A DNA stretch of 64,000 bases from Micromonospora lupini (lineage in GTDB: Bacteria > Actinomycetota > Actinomycetes > Mycobacteriales > Micromonosporaceae): assembly GCF_026342015.1 (NCBI RefSeq), contig NZ_JAPENL010000001.1, positions 930,001 to 994,000 on the forward strand. Direction: 5' to 3'. Shown one piece after another: positions 15,169 to 23,530 of this stretch (position 1 is the stretch's first letter; each line of letters begins with the position of its first letter). A program made the translations under genes and the position numbers. The notes below the pieces were generated by a model. That model was not told the origin of the DNA. It was given only the letters and a program-made list of their open reading frames with translations, and searched no databases.

Positions 15169-17499
15169 TCAGACCGCGAAGAGCGCCGGACCGTCCAGCG
15201 CCTGGACGTCGGCCGGGCGCAGCGCCAGGGCGAGCACGTCGGCCACGTCGGCCAGGGTGTGCACGGTCAGCGCCTCGCGCACCTCGGTCGGCAGGTCGTC
15301 CAGGTCCGGCTCGTTACGCGCCGGGATGATCACCTCGGTAAGGCCGGCCCGGTGCGCGGCGAGCAGCTTCTGCTTGACCCCACCGATCGGCAGCACCCGA
15401 CCGGAGAGCGTCACCTCACCGGTCATCCCGAACTCGGGGCGGACCGGCCGGCCGGTGACCAGCGACGCCAGGGCCGTGACCATGGTGATGCCGGCGCTGG
15501 GGCCGTCCTTGGGCACCGCGCCCGCCGGGACGTGCAGGTGGATCCGGCGTCCCGCCAGGGCGTTCGGGTCGATGCCGAGCCGACGCCCGTTGGAGCGCAG
15601 GTACGACAGGGCGATGTGCGCCGACTCCTTCATGACGTCGCCGAGCTGGCCGGTCAGGGTCAGCCCCGGCTCGCCCTCCATGCTCGTCGCCTCGATGAAG
15701 AGCACGTCCCCGCCGGCGCCGGTGACGGCGAGGCCGGTCGCCACGCCGGGCACGGCGGTGCGCTCGGCCGACTCCGGGGTGAACTTCGGCCGCCCCAGGT
15801 AGCCGGTGAGGTTGTCGGTGTCGACGCGTACCGGCGACGGGTCGGTCGCCAGCGTCACCGCCACCTTGCGCAGGATCTTGGCGAGGCCACGTTCGAGCTG
15901 CCGGACACCGGCCTCCCGGGTGTACTCCCCCGCGATCAGCGCCAACGCCTCGTCGGCGACGCTCACCTCGTCGGCGGTCAGACCGGCCCGCTCCCGCTGC
16001 CGGGGCAGCAGGTGGTCGCGGGCGATGGCGACCTTCTCGTCCTCGGTGTAGCCGTCCAGGGTGACCAGCTCCATCCGGTCCAGCAGCGGGCCGGGGATGG
16101 ACTCCACCACGTTGGCGGTGGCCAGGAACAGCACGTCGGACAGGTCCAGGTCGACCTCCAGGTAGTGATCCCGGAAGGTGTGGTTCTGCGCCGGGTCGAG
16201 CACCTCCAGCAGGGCGGCGGCCGGGTCGCCGGCGTAACCGGCGGAGACCTTGTCCACCTCGTCGAGGAGCACGACCGGGTTCATCGAGCCGGCCTCGCGA
16301 AGCGCCCGCACGATCCGGCCGGGCAGCGCGCCCACGTACGTGCGCCGGTGACCGCGGATCTCCGCCTCGTCGCGGACGCCGCCGAGCGACACCCGGACGA
16401 AGTTGCGCCCGAGCGCCCGCGCCACGGACTCGCCGAGGCTGGTCTTGCCGACCCCGGGAGGACCGGCGAGGGCCAGCACCGCGCCGGAGCCGCGACCGCC
16501 GACCACGCCGAGGTTGCGCTCGGCCCGGCGGTTGCGCACCGCGAGGTACTCCAGGATGCGGTCCTTCACGTCGGCCAGGCCGGCGTGGTCGGCGTCGAGC
16601 ACCGCCCGGGCCGCGGCCAGGTCGGTGTTGTCCTGGGTACGCGTACCCCACGGCATTTCCAGCACGGTGTCGAGCCAGGTGCGGATCCAGCCCGCCTCCG
16701 GTGAGGCGTCGCTGGCCCGCTCCAGCTTGCCGACCTCGCGGATGGCCGCCTCGCGGACCTTGTCCGGCAGGTCGGCGCTCTCCACCCGGGAGCGGTAGTC
16801 GGCCGAGCCGTCCGGCTCGTCCTCGCCCAGCTCCTTGCGGATCGCGGCGAGCTGCTGGCGCAGCAGGAACTCCCGCTGCGACTTCTCCAGGCCCTCGCGG
16901 ACGTCACTGTTGATCTGCTCGGTGACCTCCTGCTCGGCCAGGTGGTCCTTCACCCAGCCGACCAGCAGCTCCAGCCGGGCGGTGACGTCCGGCGCGGCGA
17001 GCAGTTCGGTCTTCTGCTCCAGGGTCAGCCAGGGCGCGTAGCCGGCCGAGTCGGCGAGCTCGGACAGGTCTGTCATCCGCTCCACCGCGTCGATGACCTG
17101 CCAGGCGCCTCGCTGCTGGAGCACTGAGGTCACCAGGGCGCGGTACTCGCGGGCGAGTTCCCGAGCCTTGCCGGCGGGAGCGGGTTCGTCGAGTTCGGTC
17201 GCCTCGACCCAGAGAGCCGCGCCGGGGCCGGGCACGCCGGAGCCGATCCGGGCCCGGGACAGGCCACGGACCACGGCGGCGGGCTCACCGTCGGGCAGCC
17301 GGCCGACCTTCTCGATGGTGGCGACCACGCCGACCGGGCCGTACTCGCCGTCGATGCGCGGCACGGCCAGCAGCTTGCGGTCGCCGGTCGCCCGGGCCGC
17401 GTCGATTGCGGCCTGGGTGGTCGGGTCGAGGGTCACCGGGATGACCATGCCGGGCAGCAGCACGGCGTCGGTCAGGGGAAGTACCGGAAGAGTTGCCAT
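15169..17499 (-). CDS. lon: ATP-dependent protease Lon
   Basis: 776 aa. Order: N-terminal substrate domain (MATLPVLPLTDAVLLPGMV), a coiled linker (REFLLRQQLAAIRKELGE), an AAA+ module with Walker A GPPGVGKTS and Walker B VVLLDEVDK, and a C-terminal protease domain with catalytic Ser in PKDGPSAGIT and Lys in GGVKQKLLAA. The ATG at 17499 is preferred to an in-frame start at 17541 because Lon homologues begin near MATLPVLPL and because a HAIR-like operator covers 17522-17542. Lon degrades damaged and regulatory proteins after heat or oxidative stress. The upstream genes encode manganese catalase and a small membrane protein, consistent with a stress locus. Confidence 0.96.
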   Translation of the reverse strand: MATLPVLPLTDAVLLPGMVIPVTLDPTTQAAIDAARATGDRKLLAVPRIDGEYGPVGVVATIEKVGRLPDGEPAAVVRGLSRARIGSGVPGPGAALWVEATELDEPAPAGKARELAREYRALVTSVLQQRGAWQVIDAVERMTDLSELADSAGYAPWLTLEQKTELLAAPDVTARLELLVGWVKDHLAEQEVTEQINSDVREGLEKSQREFLLRQQLAAIRKELGEDEPDGSADYRSRVESADLPDKVREAAIREVGKLERASDASPEAGWIRTWLDTVLEMPWGTRTQDNTDLAAARAVLDADHAGLADVKDRILEYLAVRNRRAERNLGVVGGRGSGAVLALAGPPGVGKTSLGESVARALGRNFVRVSLGGVRDEAEIRGHRRTYVGALPGRIVRALREAGSMNPVVLLDEVDKVSAGYAGDPAAALLEVLDPAQNHTFRDHYLEVDLDLSDVLFLATANVVESIPGPLLDRMELVTLDGYTEDEKVAIARDHLLPRQRERAGLTADEVSVADEALALIAGEYTREAGVRQLERGLAKILRKVAVTLATDPSPVRVDTDNLTGYLGRPKFTPESAERTAVPGVATGLAVTGAGGDVLFIEATSMEGEPGLTLTGQLGDVMKESAHIALSYLRSNGRRLGIDPNALAGRRIHLHVPAGAVPKDGPSAGITMVTALASLVTGRPVRPEFGMTGEVTLSGRVLPIGGVKQKLLAAHRAGLTEVIIPARNEPDLDDLPTEVREALTVHTLADVADVLALALRPADVQALDGPALFAV

Positions 17500-17521
17500 C
17501 GAACACCTGCTATCGCGTTGA

Positions 17522-17542
17522 GTTGAGCGTGTCTCACTCAAG
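17522..17542 (-). promoter_or_regulatory. HAIR-like element (HspR-type site) upstream of lon
   Basis: GTTGAGC-N7-ACTCAAG matches the HAIR consensus CTTGAGT-N7-ACTCAAG at 12 of 14 positions with exact spacing. It ends 23 nt before the lon ATG and overlaps the end of the preceding gene. In Streptomyces, lon is repressed by HspR through such a site. Confidence 0.75.
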
Positions 17543-17795
17543 TAACAAAGCGTTCCCCTTGTTCCGAGGTGTGACCCACACCACTACCCGACGCTCGTCG
17601 ACGGACCGGCAACAGCAGGTCCCGGACCGCCCGGCGCCCGCCGGCCAGGGCCACGGCGACCGGAATGGCCAGGCCTGTCAACGCGAGGGCGAGCACCACC
17701 CGGGCGGGCAGCCCGACGCCGACGGCGAGCGCGGTCAGCACCGTGCAGACCGCCAGCTTCACCCGGGTACCCGACAGGCTCGAGACCGTGTTCAC
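17538..17795 (-). CDS. Small membrane protein coupled to manganese catalase
   Basis: 85 aa, GTG start sharing GTGA with the catalase stop (17792-17795), so the two are translationally coupled. Two hydrophobic segments (LAVCTVLTALAVGVGL and VVLALALTGLAIPVAVAL) are followed by a basic stretch (RRAVRD, PVRRRA) and a polar tail. No family was recognised. Coupling suggests a role at the membrane linked to peroxide defence, but nothing in the sequence shows what. Its last codons contain half of the HAIR-like operator of lon. Confidence 0.72.
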   Translation of the reverse strand: MNTVSSLSGTRVKLAVCTVLTALAVGVGLPARVVLALALTGLAIPVAVALAGGRRAVRDLLLPVRRRASGSGVGHTSEQGERFVT

Positions 17796-18625
17796 GACGC
17801 GGCCGCGTTCGTGCCGTACAGCCGCGGGTCGCCCGGCGGCAGCACCGGTTCGGGGGCGTTCGCACGCGGGTGGTCGTCGTAGCGGAACTCCCCCCTGCCG
17901 TCCGGCGCGGGCCCGGACGCCCAGCGCCCCTGCGCGGAGTCCGTGCCGGAGGAGAAGCCCAGGCAGGCGTAGCCGAACTCGTCGGTGAACTCCCCGGAGT
18001 CCGGGAAGGCGTCCGGCACCGGCATGTCCTCCAGGCCGTCCTCCCTGAGCTGCTCGATGGCGGCCAGCCACATGTTCTGGTGCATGGTGTCGCGGGCCAG
18101 CAGGAAGCGCAGCATCTGCTTGACGCCCGGGTCGTCGGTCATGTGGAACAGTCGGGAGACCTGCAGGCGGCCCTGCGCCTCGGCGGTCACGTTGAGCTGG
18201 AAGTCGGCAAGCAGGTTGCCGCTGGCGGTGACGAACGCGCCGCTCCAGGGCACCCCGTTGCTGTCGGCGGGCAGCGCCCCGGCCCCGCCGTGGATGAAGT
18301 GCGCCGGGTTCGACCCGGCGTAGACCGCCCCACCCCCGGGGTTGTCCGCGAGGGCCTCCGACAGCGACAGCGGGGCGTTGTCCAGCAGGCGGGTGATCAT
18401 CGTGACGATCATCTCGACGTGCCCGACCTCCTCGGTGCCGACGTCGAGCAGCAGGTCCTTGTACTTGCCGGGCAGCCGGCAGTTCCACCCCTGGAACAGG
18501 TACTGGTTGGCGACTGTCAGCTCGCCCCACTTGCCGCCCAGGACCTCCTGCAGGCGGCGGGCGAACGCGGCGTCCGGAGCGTCCGGCTTGGCCTCGAACT
18601 GCAGGTCCTTGACGTGGCTGAACAT
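17792..18625 (-). CDS. Manganese catalase (non-haem)
   Basis: 277 aa from the ATG at 18625, preceded by GAGGAGGTCGA; a longer in-frame start exists but lacks this ribosome site. The ferritin-like four-helix core carries the di-manganese ligand motifs EEVGHVEM (~65-72) and DTMHQNMW (~177-184), with further acidic ligands in ELTVANQYLFQGWN and AEAQGRLQ. It converts H2O2 to water and O2 in the cytoplasm. Length matches the family (~280-300 aa). A hairpin overlaps its ribosome site. The downstream small membrane gene is coupled, and lon follows. Confidence 0.93.
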   Translation of the reverse strand: MFSHVKDLQFEAKPDAPDAAFARRLQEVLGGKWGELTVANQYLFQGWNCRLPGKYKDLLLDVGTEEVGHVEMIVTMITRLLDNAPLSLSEALADNPGGGAVYAGSNPAHFIHGGAGALPADSNGVPWSGAFVTASGNLLADFQLNVTAEAQGRLQVSRLFHMTDDPGVKQMLRFLLARDTMHQNMWLAAIEQLREDGLEDMPVPDAFPDSGEFTDEFGYACLGFSSGTDSAQGRWASGPAPDGRGEFRYDDHPRANAPEPVLPPGDPRLYGTNAAAS

Positions 18626-18632
18626 TCGACCT

Positions 18633-18660
18633 CCTCGGTGCCGGAAGGCTGGCACCGAGG
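18633..18660 (-). promoter_or_regulatory. Hairpin overlapping the catalase ribosome site
   Basis: On the minus strand CCTCGGTGCC and GGCACCGAGG pair perfectly (10 bp, 8-nt loop). The second arm runs into the Shine-Dalgarno (GGCACCGAGGAGG). It may mask the ribosome site, or act as a terminator for the histidine kinase gene that ends at 18711 on the same strand. Confidence 0.5.
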
Positions 18661-18710
18661 ACGATTCCCATCCCGCTGACCCGGCCGGGCCAACCCGTGT
18701 CCCGGTCGGG

Positions 18711-19442
18711 TCAGCGCAGCGGGTGGACCACCGGCAGCAGCACCTCCAGAGCCACGCCCCGGGGCCGCAGCCGGTGCGCGCGCAGCACTCCCCCGTCGAC
18801 GGCCACCAGGTGTCGCACGATCCACAGCCCCAGCCCGGACATCCCGACCGCCGGCGCCGGACGGCGCAGCGCCACCAGCAGCGCCTCGTCCACCCGCCCC
18901 TCGTCGGTGACCACGATGCTCAGGCCGGGCCCGCGCAGCGCCGCGTAGATGCCGACGTGCCCTCCGGCCGGCCCGTGGCGCAACGCGTTCTCGACGAGGT
19001 TCACCACCACCTGCCGGGTCCGGCCCGCCGGCACCGGCCAGGAACCCGCCCGCCGGGTGGCGCGGGCCCGCCGCCGGCCCGCCGGCACCAGCGCGGCGAC
19101 CTCCCGCAGGATCCCGGCCAGCGGCACGGTGGCCTCCGGTGGAGCCGTCGGCGCCAGCACGCCCGCGCCGGCTGTCGCGTCGCGCAGCAGGCCCTGCAAG
19201 TGGACTGCCTGGTCGCGGGCCAGTTCGATGATCGCCCGCTGGTCCGCGCCGGTGAGCGTCCGGCGCTCATCGGCCAACGCCCGGGTCAACGAGGTCAGGG
19301 CGCTGACCGGGGTACGGAACTCGTGGCACAACACCCGCAGCAGCAGGTCCGCGTCGACACCCGCCGGCGGCTCGGCCCCCGCTCCCGGCCCGCTCCGACG
19401 CAACCCTCGCAACAAACCCTGCCAGCCCCGGCGTGCCCGCAT
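18711..19442 (-). CDS. Soluble sensor histidine kinase
   Basis: 243 aa. There is no membrane segment and almost no sensor region: the phospho-acceptor His (LCHEFRTPVSAL, ~His40) follows a short Arg/Gly-rich N-terminus. The ATPase domain has N-box NLVENALRH, a weak D-box (TDEGRVDE, lacking the second Gly of DxGxG) and G2-box MSGLGLWIVRHL. It is therefore a cytoplasmic kinase that must receive its signal from a partner or through its N-terminus. It is divergent from the response regulator at 19508, probably its cognate, with about 65 bp between starts. Confidence 0.85.
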   Translation of the reverse strand: MRARRGWQGLLRGLRRSGPGAGAEPPAGVDADLLLRVLCHEFRTPVSALTSLTRALADERRTLTGADQRAIIELARDQAVHLQGLLRDATAGAGVLAPTAPPEATVPLAGILREVAALVPAGRRRARATRRAGSWPVPAGRTRQVVVNLVENALRHGPAGGHVGIYAALRGPGLSIVVTDEGRVDEALLVALRRPAPAVGMSGLGLWIVRHLVAVDGGVLRAHRLRPRGVALEVLLPVVHPLR

Positions 19443-19507
19443 GCATCCGACTCCCCCCGTTCGGTGCGTACCCGCATGATCGGTACCCGCTGGGGAACGG
19501 CGCAGAC

Positions 19508-20149
19508 ATGCCGGACGCCCCCACCCTCAGACTCGCTGTCGTGGACGACCACCCCCTCTTCGTCCGCGGCCTCGAGCTGCTGCTTCCGGTGACTACCGAC
19601 GGACGCGCCGAGGTGGTCGGCTCGACCGGCGACGCCGCCGCGGCGGCCACCCTGGTCAGCCGCTGCCACCCCGACCTGGCGCTCGTCGACCTGCACATGC
19701 CACCGCCCGGGGGCATCCGGGCGGTGGCTGCCATCCGGCGCACCACGCCACGCGTACGGGTGGTCGCGATGTCCGGTTCCACCGACCCGGCACCCGCGCT
19801 GGAGGCGTTGCGGGCCGGCGCCGAGGGGTTCCTGCCGAAGACCAGCGAACCGGAGGAGCTGCTACCCCCGTTGCTGGCAATCCTCGACGGCTGGGCGGTC
19901 CTGCCGGCGGAGCTGCTGCGCGCCCTGCTGGGCCCCTCCCGCGCCGCGTCGGTAGACCTGGACGCCGAGGAACGCCGCCTGCTGCGGGCGATCGCCGCCG
20001 GCCGCAGCACCGTCGACGTCGCCGAGGAACTGCACGTCTCGGAACGGACGGTGAAACGGATGACCGCCGCGCTGCTGCGCAAGCTGCGGGTTTCCAACCG
20101 CGCGGAGGCGGCGGCCATCGCCGGACACGCCGGCCTGCTTACCGATTGA
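19508..20149 (+). CDS. NarL-family response regulator
   Basis: 213 aa from the ATG at 19508 (GGGGAACGG upstream); a longer frame would add 25 unrelated residues. The receiver has VVDDHPLF, phospho-acceptor Asp in LALVDLHMPPPGG and switch Lys in FLPKTSE. The C-terminal HTH is LDAEERRLLRAIAAGRSTVDVAEELHVSERTVKRMTAALLRKL. It pairs with the divergent HisKA-type kinase; a NarL-type regulator with a HisKA-type kinase is a less usual pairing. Its targets could include the catalase operon on the kinase strand, by position only. Confidence 0.88.
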   Translation: MPDAPTLRLAVVDDHPLFVRGLELLLPVTTDGRAEVVGSTGDAAAAATLVSRCHPDLALVDLHMPPPGGIRAVAAIRRTTPRVRVVAMSGSTDPAPALEALRAGAEGFLPKTSEPEELLPPLLAILDGWAVLPAELLRALLGPSRAASVDLDAEERRLLRAIAAGRSTVDVAEELHVSERTVKRMTAALLRKLRVSNRAEAAAIAGHAGLLTD

Positions 20150-20305
20150 CACGGCCCCGCCGCCTGCGATTCCGGGGCGGTTCCCGGTTTTGTACGCCAC
20201 TCAATCGCGACGCGCCGAAATGAATGGGACGCATATTGTTGCGGATTCCCCGGTTGATAGGTCAGACTTTGGACACATCCCGCCACCTACAGGGAGTAAT
20301 CGGCA

Positions 20306-20653
20306 ATGGCGAGAAAAGTAATCACGGTGCTGACCGACGACCTCGACGGCGGGAAGGCCGACCGGACGGTCGAGTTCAGTCTCGACGGCGTGGCCTACAC
20401 GATCGACGTCTCGGACGAGAATGCCGGCGTCCTGCGTAAGGCGCTGGACCCGTACATCAATGCGGGTCGGCGGATCGGTCGAGGCCCGGCAGAGAACACG
20501 CGGACAGTTCGGCGGCCGGGGCGACCCAGCGGCGCCGGAATGGATCGCGAGCAGAACCGGGCGATCCGGGAATGGGCCGTCAAGAACGGCTACAAGATTT
20601 CCGAGCGGGGCCGGATCCCGGTCGAGGTCGTCGAGGCGTACAAGGGCCGCTGA
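20306..20653 (+). CDS. lsr2: Lsr2 nucleoid-associated protein
   Basis: 115 aa, full length for the family. The N-terminal dimerisation domain ([34 protein letters not shown]) is followed by a linker ([10 protein letters not shown]) and the C-terminal DNA-binding domain with the AT-hook-like RGR ([18 protein letters not shown]). Lsr2 binds A+T-rich DNA and silences horizontally acquired genes in actinobacteria. Its own upstream region (20165-20305) is A+T-richer than its surroundings, compatible with autoregulation. A 21-bp perfect hairpin terminator follows. Confidence 0.96.
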   Translation: MARKVITVLTDDLDGGKADRTVEFSLDGVAYTIDVSDENAGVLRKALDPYINAGRRIGRGPAENTRTVRRPGRPSGAGMDREQNRAIREWAVKNGYKISERGRIPVEVVEAYKGR

Positions 20654-20660
20654 CACACGG

Positions 20661-20705
20661 CACAGCGAAGGGGTCCCGCCGAAACGGCGGGACCCCTTCG
20701 CTGTG
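20661..20705 (+). terminator. Terminator of lsr2
   Basis: A perfect 21-bp stem (20661-20681 with 20685-20705) closed by AAA begins 7 nt after the lsr2 stop. It also faces the end of the convergent secreted-protein gene and may serve both. Confidence 0.9.
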
Positions 20706-20759
20706 TGCGCGGCCGGTCACCCGGGGCTGCGCACCCCGGCTGACCGGCCGACAGTCGAC

Positions 20760-22046
20760 TCAGTTGACGTTGATGCGGATCGAATCGAACGCGGGGGTCT
20801 GGTTCGCCCGCTCCATCATCGGCAGACGGTGCGAGCCGTCACCGGCCCAGACCGAGCACTGCGCCGTACCCGACTCCGGCAGGCCCGGAATCTGGATGGT
20901 CACGTCGTCCGGCTGGGCGCCACCGCGACCGTCCTCGGTGGCGACGAAGAACGCCGGCACCTCCTGCGGCTCCGGCGGCGCGGTCAGGCTGTCGAGCATC
21001 CGGCAGGCGGTGTGGAAGTGACCCCGGACCAGGCCCTGGGCGTTGAGCAGCGAGCTCTCCACGTAGTACCCGCCCTGACCGGCCGCGAGGAAGCGGTCAC
21101 GGACCAGGTTCTTGGTGCTGACCCGCAGGGTGAAGGGCTGGTTGCGGCCGACCTGCTGCGGGAACTGGGTGATCAGCAGCGACGGGTTGTTGGCGGCGGC
21201 GCCGACCTCACCGAACTCGGTGCTCACGCAGCGGTTGCCCTTCTGGAAACCGTCGTGCGCCTCCAACTTGCTCTCGTCGCAGTCGTTGGCAAGCACGCCG
21301 AGTCCCGCGCCGGGAGCGGTGCCGCCATTGTTTCCGCCGTTGTTGCCACCACCGTTGTTTCCGCCACCGGTGTTCCCACCGTTGTTGTTGCCACCGCCGG
21401 TGTTCCCACCGTTGTTGTTCCCGCCACCGTTGTTGTTACCTGTGGGCTGCACCTGGCACTCGGCGAGCTGCGCCAAACCCTGCGGGCGCGGACCGACCCG
21501 GTCGATAGCCGTCGTGATCCGGTCCAGCACCGCCTTACGCTTGCCGGCCAGCGGCTGCAGGATCGCATTGCGGATGAACGCGGCGCCCTTGTTGCCCTCG
21601 GCGGCCAGCCGACGATCGGCCTCCGCGATCTGGGTCTGCAACTGCGCGAGATTACGGTCGACCTCGGCGCGCGCCCGATCCGGCACCTGCGGCAGCTTGG
21701 CAGCCACATCGGGACAGGCGACCGCCGAGCCGCTGCCCACCGTGCCGTCCTTGCCGTCCTCGCACTCCGCCACCGACTCCTGACCGTCACCCCAGTGGTT
21801 GCGCACCCATCGACCGTTCTGCCAGGTACGGCTGGTCGAGGCGCCACTCGGCGCGGTCGATCCCGGGCTCGGCTCCACGCACTGGCCGGCGACCGGCCGA
21901 GGCTTGTTCGTCCGCCGGTCCTGGGCCGACGAGATCTGGGTGACGGCGACTACTCCGCCGAAGACCACGAGCGTGCCGACAACTGCCAGCAGACGCTTGC
22001 TCCGCGCGATGCCGGGTGACCGGCGCGCCCGAGTGGACCTGCGCAT
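20760..22046 (-). CDS. Secreted/anchored Asn-Gly-rich protein
   Basis: 428 aa from the ATG at 22046 with GGAGAG upstream. Residues 1-45 hold a basic n-region and a hydrophobic segment (LLAVVGTLVVFGGVVAVTQI), either signal peptide or anchor. Residues ~45-200 include paired Cys and a helical segment. Residues ~205-250 form a Gly/Asn linker built from GGGNNNGGNT-type units. The C-terminal ~180 residues are a compact Cys-containing domain with HFHTACRMLDSL, PAFFVATEDG and SVWAGDGSHRLPM. The C-terminal domain resembles Pecanex-like or DUF secreted domains only vaguely; I do not recognise it. A cell-surface role is inferred from the signal and linker. Confidence 0.82.
   Translation of the reverse strand: MRRSTRARRSPGIARSKRLLAVVGTLVVFGGVVAVTQISSAQDRRTNKPRPVAGQCVEPSPGSTAPSGASTSRTWQNGRWVRNHWGDGQESVAECEDGKDGTVGSGSAVACPDVAAKLPQVPDRARAEVDRNLAQLQTQIAEADRRLAAEGNKGAAFIRNAILQPLAGKRKAVLDRITTAIDRVGPRPQGLAQLAECQVQPTGNNNGGGNNNGGNTGGGNNNGGNTGGGNNGGGNNGGNNGGTAPGAGLGVLANDCDESKLEAHDGFQKGNRCVSTEFGEVGAAANNPSLLITQFPQQVGRNQPFTLRVSTKNLVRDRFLAAGQGGYYVESSLLNAQGLVRGHFHTACRMLDSLTAPPEPQEVPAFFVATEDGRGGAQPDDVTIQIPGLPESGTAQCSVWAGDGSHRLPMMERANQTPAFDSIRINVN
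21321..21440. repeat. Short tandem repeats encoding the Asn/Gly linker
   Basis: Two near-identical 30-bp units (21361-21390, 21391-21420) are flanked by degenerate 9-12 bp units of CCACC/GTTGTT. All are in frame and encode the Gly/Asn linker, so copy number could vary without frameshift. Confidence 0.7.
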
Positions 22047-22281
22047 CGAATTGCTCTCCTTCTCGATCCGGTAGTGGATTCCTGCCCTCGGCGGACCGAC
22101 GGATGTGAGATGGCACGCCACGGCGGCGACCACCGCGACCTACCCGGTAACGTGTCGATGGCCGACGATGCCCTTTCCGCACCGTCTCCCGCGTCCGGTC
22201 GACGCGGTTGGGGAGATCCTCTTCGTTCGCGCAGGAGTACGGGACGGCGACGGGGAAGGTTCAACAGACGCACAGAAAATT

Positions 22282-22312
22282 GCTCCGCCCCCGAGCGAAT
22301 CGGGTGCGGAGC
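22282..22312 (-). terminator. Terminator of the DUF2726-like gene
   Basis: GCTCCGC-C-CCCGA and TCGGG-T-GCGGAGC pair with one internal mismatch around a 5-nt loop, located 26 nt after the minus-strand stop at 22338. Confidence 0.6.
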
Positions 22313-22337
22313 AGGGCTCAGCAGGGAAAGTGGCCGG

Positions 22338-23216
22338 TCAGTCCGCGCAGAGGTGGTCGAACGCGAAGCCACCCACCAGCTCGTCGCGGCGTCGGCTCAA
22401 CGCGACGATCTGCGTGGTGAGGTCCACGCGCGCCAGCAGGTCCGGGCCGTCCGACCGCACGGCGCGCAGCCGTTCGCCGACAGCGACTGTCGCCAGGTCC
22501 TCGGCCAGCCGGGCCACGTCGACGCCGCAGGAGAAGCGCTGCGCGGTCACCGAGACCCGTTCGACGAGGCACGCGTCCGGGCGCACCTGGACCCAGCTCC
22601 AGCCCTGCGCCGGGCCCTCGGCCCAGCGCACGTGCAGCCCGCGCACGATCGGGTCGGCCAGCCGCCCGGCCACGTACGCCTCGACAGCCGCCGCACGGGT
22701 CAACGCGCCGAGGTCGTTCACCGGGCCGGTCCGGCCGTCCGGAAGCCGCCCGAGGATGTCGCGGAAGCCCACCGGAGCGGACTCGTCCTCGCCGCCGGCG
22801 ACGGCGGAGCCCGCCGCGTAGGCGCGCGCGTCGACCACGTACTCCACGAGCCGTCGGCCGTGCTCCGCGGCGCGCAGCGTCGGTGAGCCGATGCGCAGCA
22901 CGGGCAGCCCGACGGCCGCGCTCACGGCGTCGGTGAGGCGCTCGGCGCGCTGCTCGGCAGACCCGGCCGGCGGGACCGGCCCGATCGCCACGGCGACGAC
23001 CGGCCGTCCGGTTCCGGCGGCGCAGACCACGAGGTCGAACGCCGCCCGGCTGGCCGAACCCCACTGACTGCCCGTGACGCCAGGCGGCCGCCCCTGCACC
23101 AGCTCGCTGAGCCGGCGCGTCCCGTACACCCGGTGGCCGGCGCGGTCGAACAGCGCGTCGCGTCCACCATCGGCGGGCATCGCCCGCAGCCAGCCGCGAT
23201 CGTCGCTGCTCGTCAT
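22338..23216 (-). CDS. Hypothetical protein, DUF2726-like
   Basis: 292 aa. Residues ~60-125 (AAFDLVVCAAGTGRPVVAVAIG ... ERLTDAVSAAVGLPVLRIGSPTL) resemble DUF2726 or nuclease-like folds that place an acidic residue before a V-A-V-x-G strand. The usual E-x-D catalytic pattern is not clear. The C-terminal ~120 residues are unrecognised. It is monocistronic with its own terminator. The divergent Asp23-like operon starts 315 bp away. Function unknown. Confidence 0.7.
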   Translation of the reverse strand: MTSSDDRGWLRAMPADGGRDALFDRAGHRVYGTRRLSELVQGRPPGVTGSQWGSASRAAFDLVVCAAGTGRPVVAVAIGPVPPAGSAEQRAERLTDAVSAAVGLPVLRIGSPTLRAAEHGRRLVEYVVDARAYAAGSAVAGGEDESAPVGFRDILGRLPDGRTGPVNDLGALTRAAAVEAYVAGRLADPIVRGLHVRWAEGPAQGWSWVQVRPDACLVERVSVTAQRFSCGVDVARLAEDLATVAVGERLRAVRSDGPDLLARVDLTTQIVALSRRRDELVGGFAFDHLCAD

Positions 23217-23530
23217 CTGCCTGATCCATCCGCCGGTCGCTCGAACCGCGCCGAGTCTAGGCGGTCGATCACCCGTTCCGGTGGAGCGGCCCGGCCGGCC
23301 GCCGCAGCGCCGCGCCAGGTGCGCGAACGGCAGGCCGCCGCAACGACGGAGCGCGGCCAGCCAGCCGCATGCCGACCGCCGGGTGGCCGAGCGCGGCGCA
23401 CGGGGTTGGCCGGCGAGGCCGGCACTCGACGGCTACTGTGACCTGGATCACATCCGATTCGTGTTCCAGGGCACCCGACGGGGTGTATCCAGCGAGGTCG
23501 CCCGCAACGGACCGGCTGGGAGGTCAGAGC
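23217..23530. other. Divergent intergenic region containing a CRP-like site
   Basis: No gene is visible in these 314 bases. They separate the DUF2726-like gene from the Asp23-like operon. The only clear signal is the CRP-like palindrome at 23437-23452. Confidence 0.55.
23437..23452. promoter_or_regulatory. CRP-family operator (TGTGA-N6-TCACA)
   Basis: TGTGACCTGGATCACA is an exact match to the CRP/GlxR-type consensus. It lies about 80 bp upstream of the Asp23-like gene start and 220 bp from the divergent gene, so control of the Asp23 operon is the simpler reading. Confidence 0.65.

Noticed and set aside
14764..16704. Long plus-strand frame over DoxX and lon
   Set aside because: Mirror of the minus-strand genes, rich in His/Arg/Gly/Gln, as expected from complementary codon positions.
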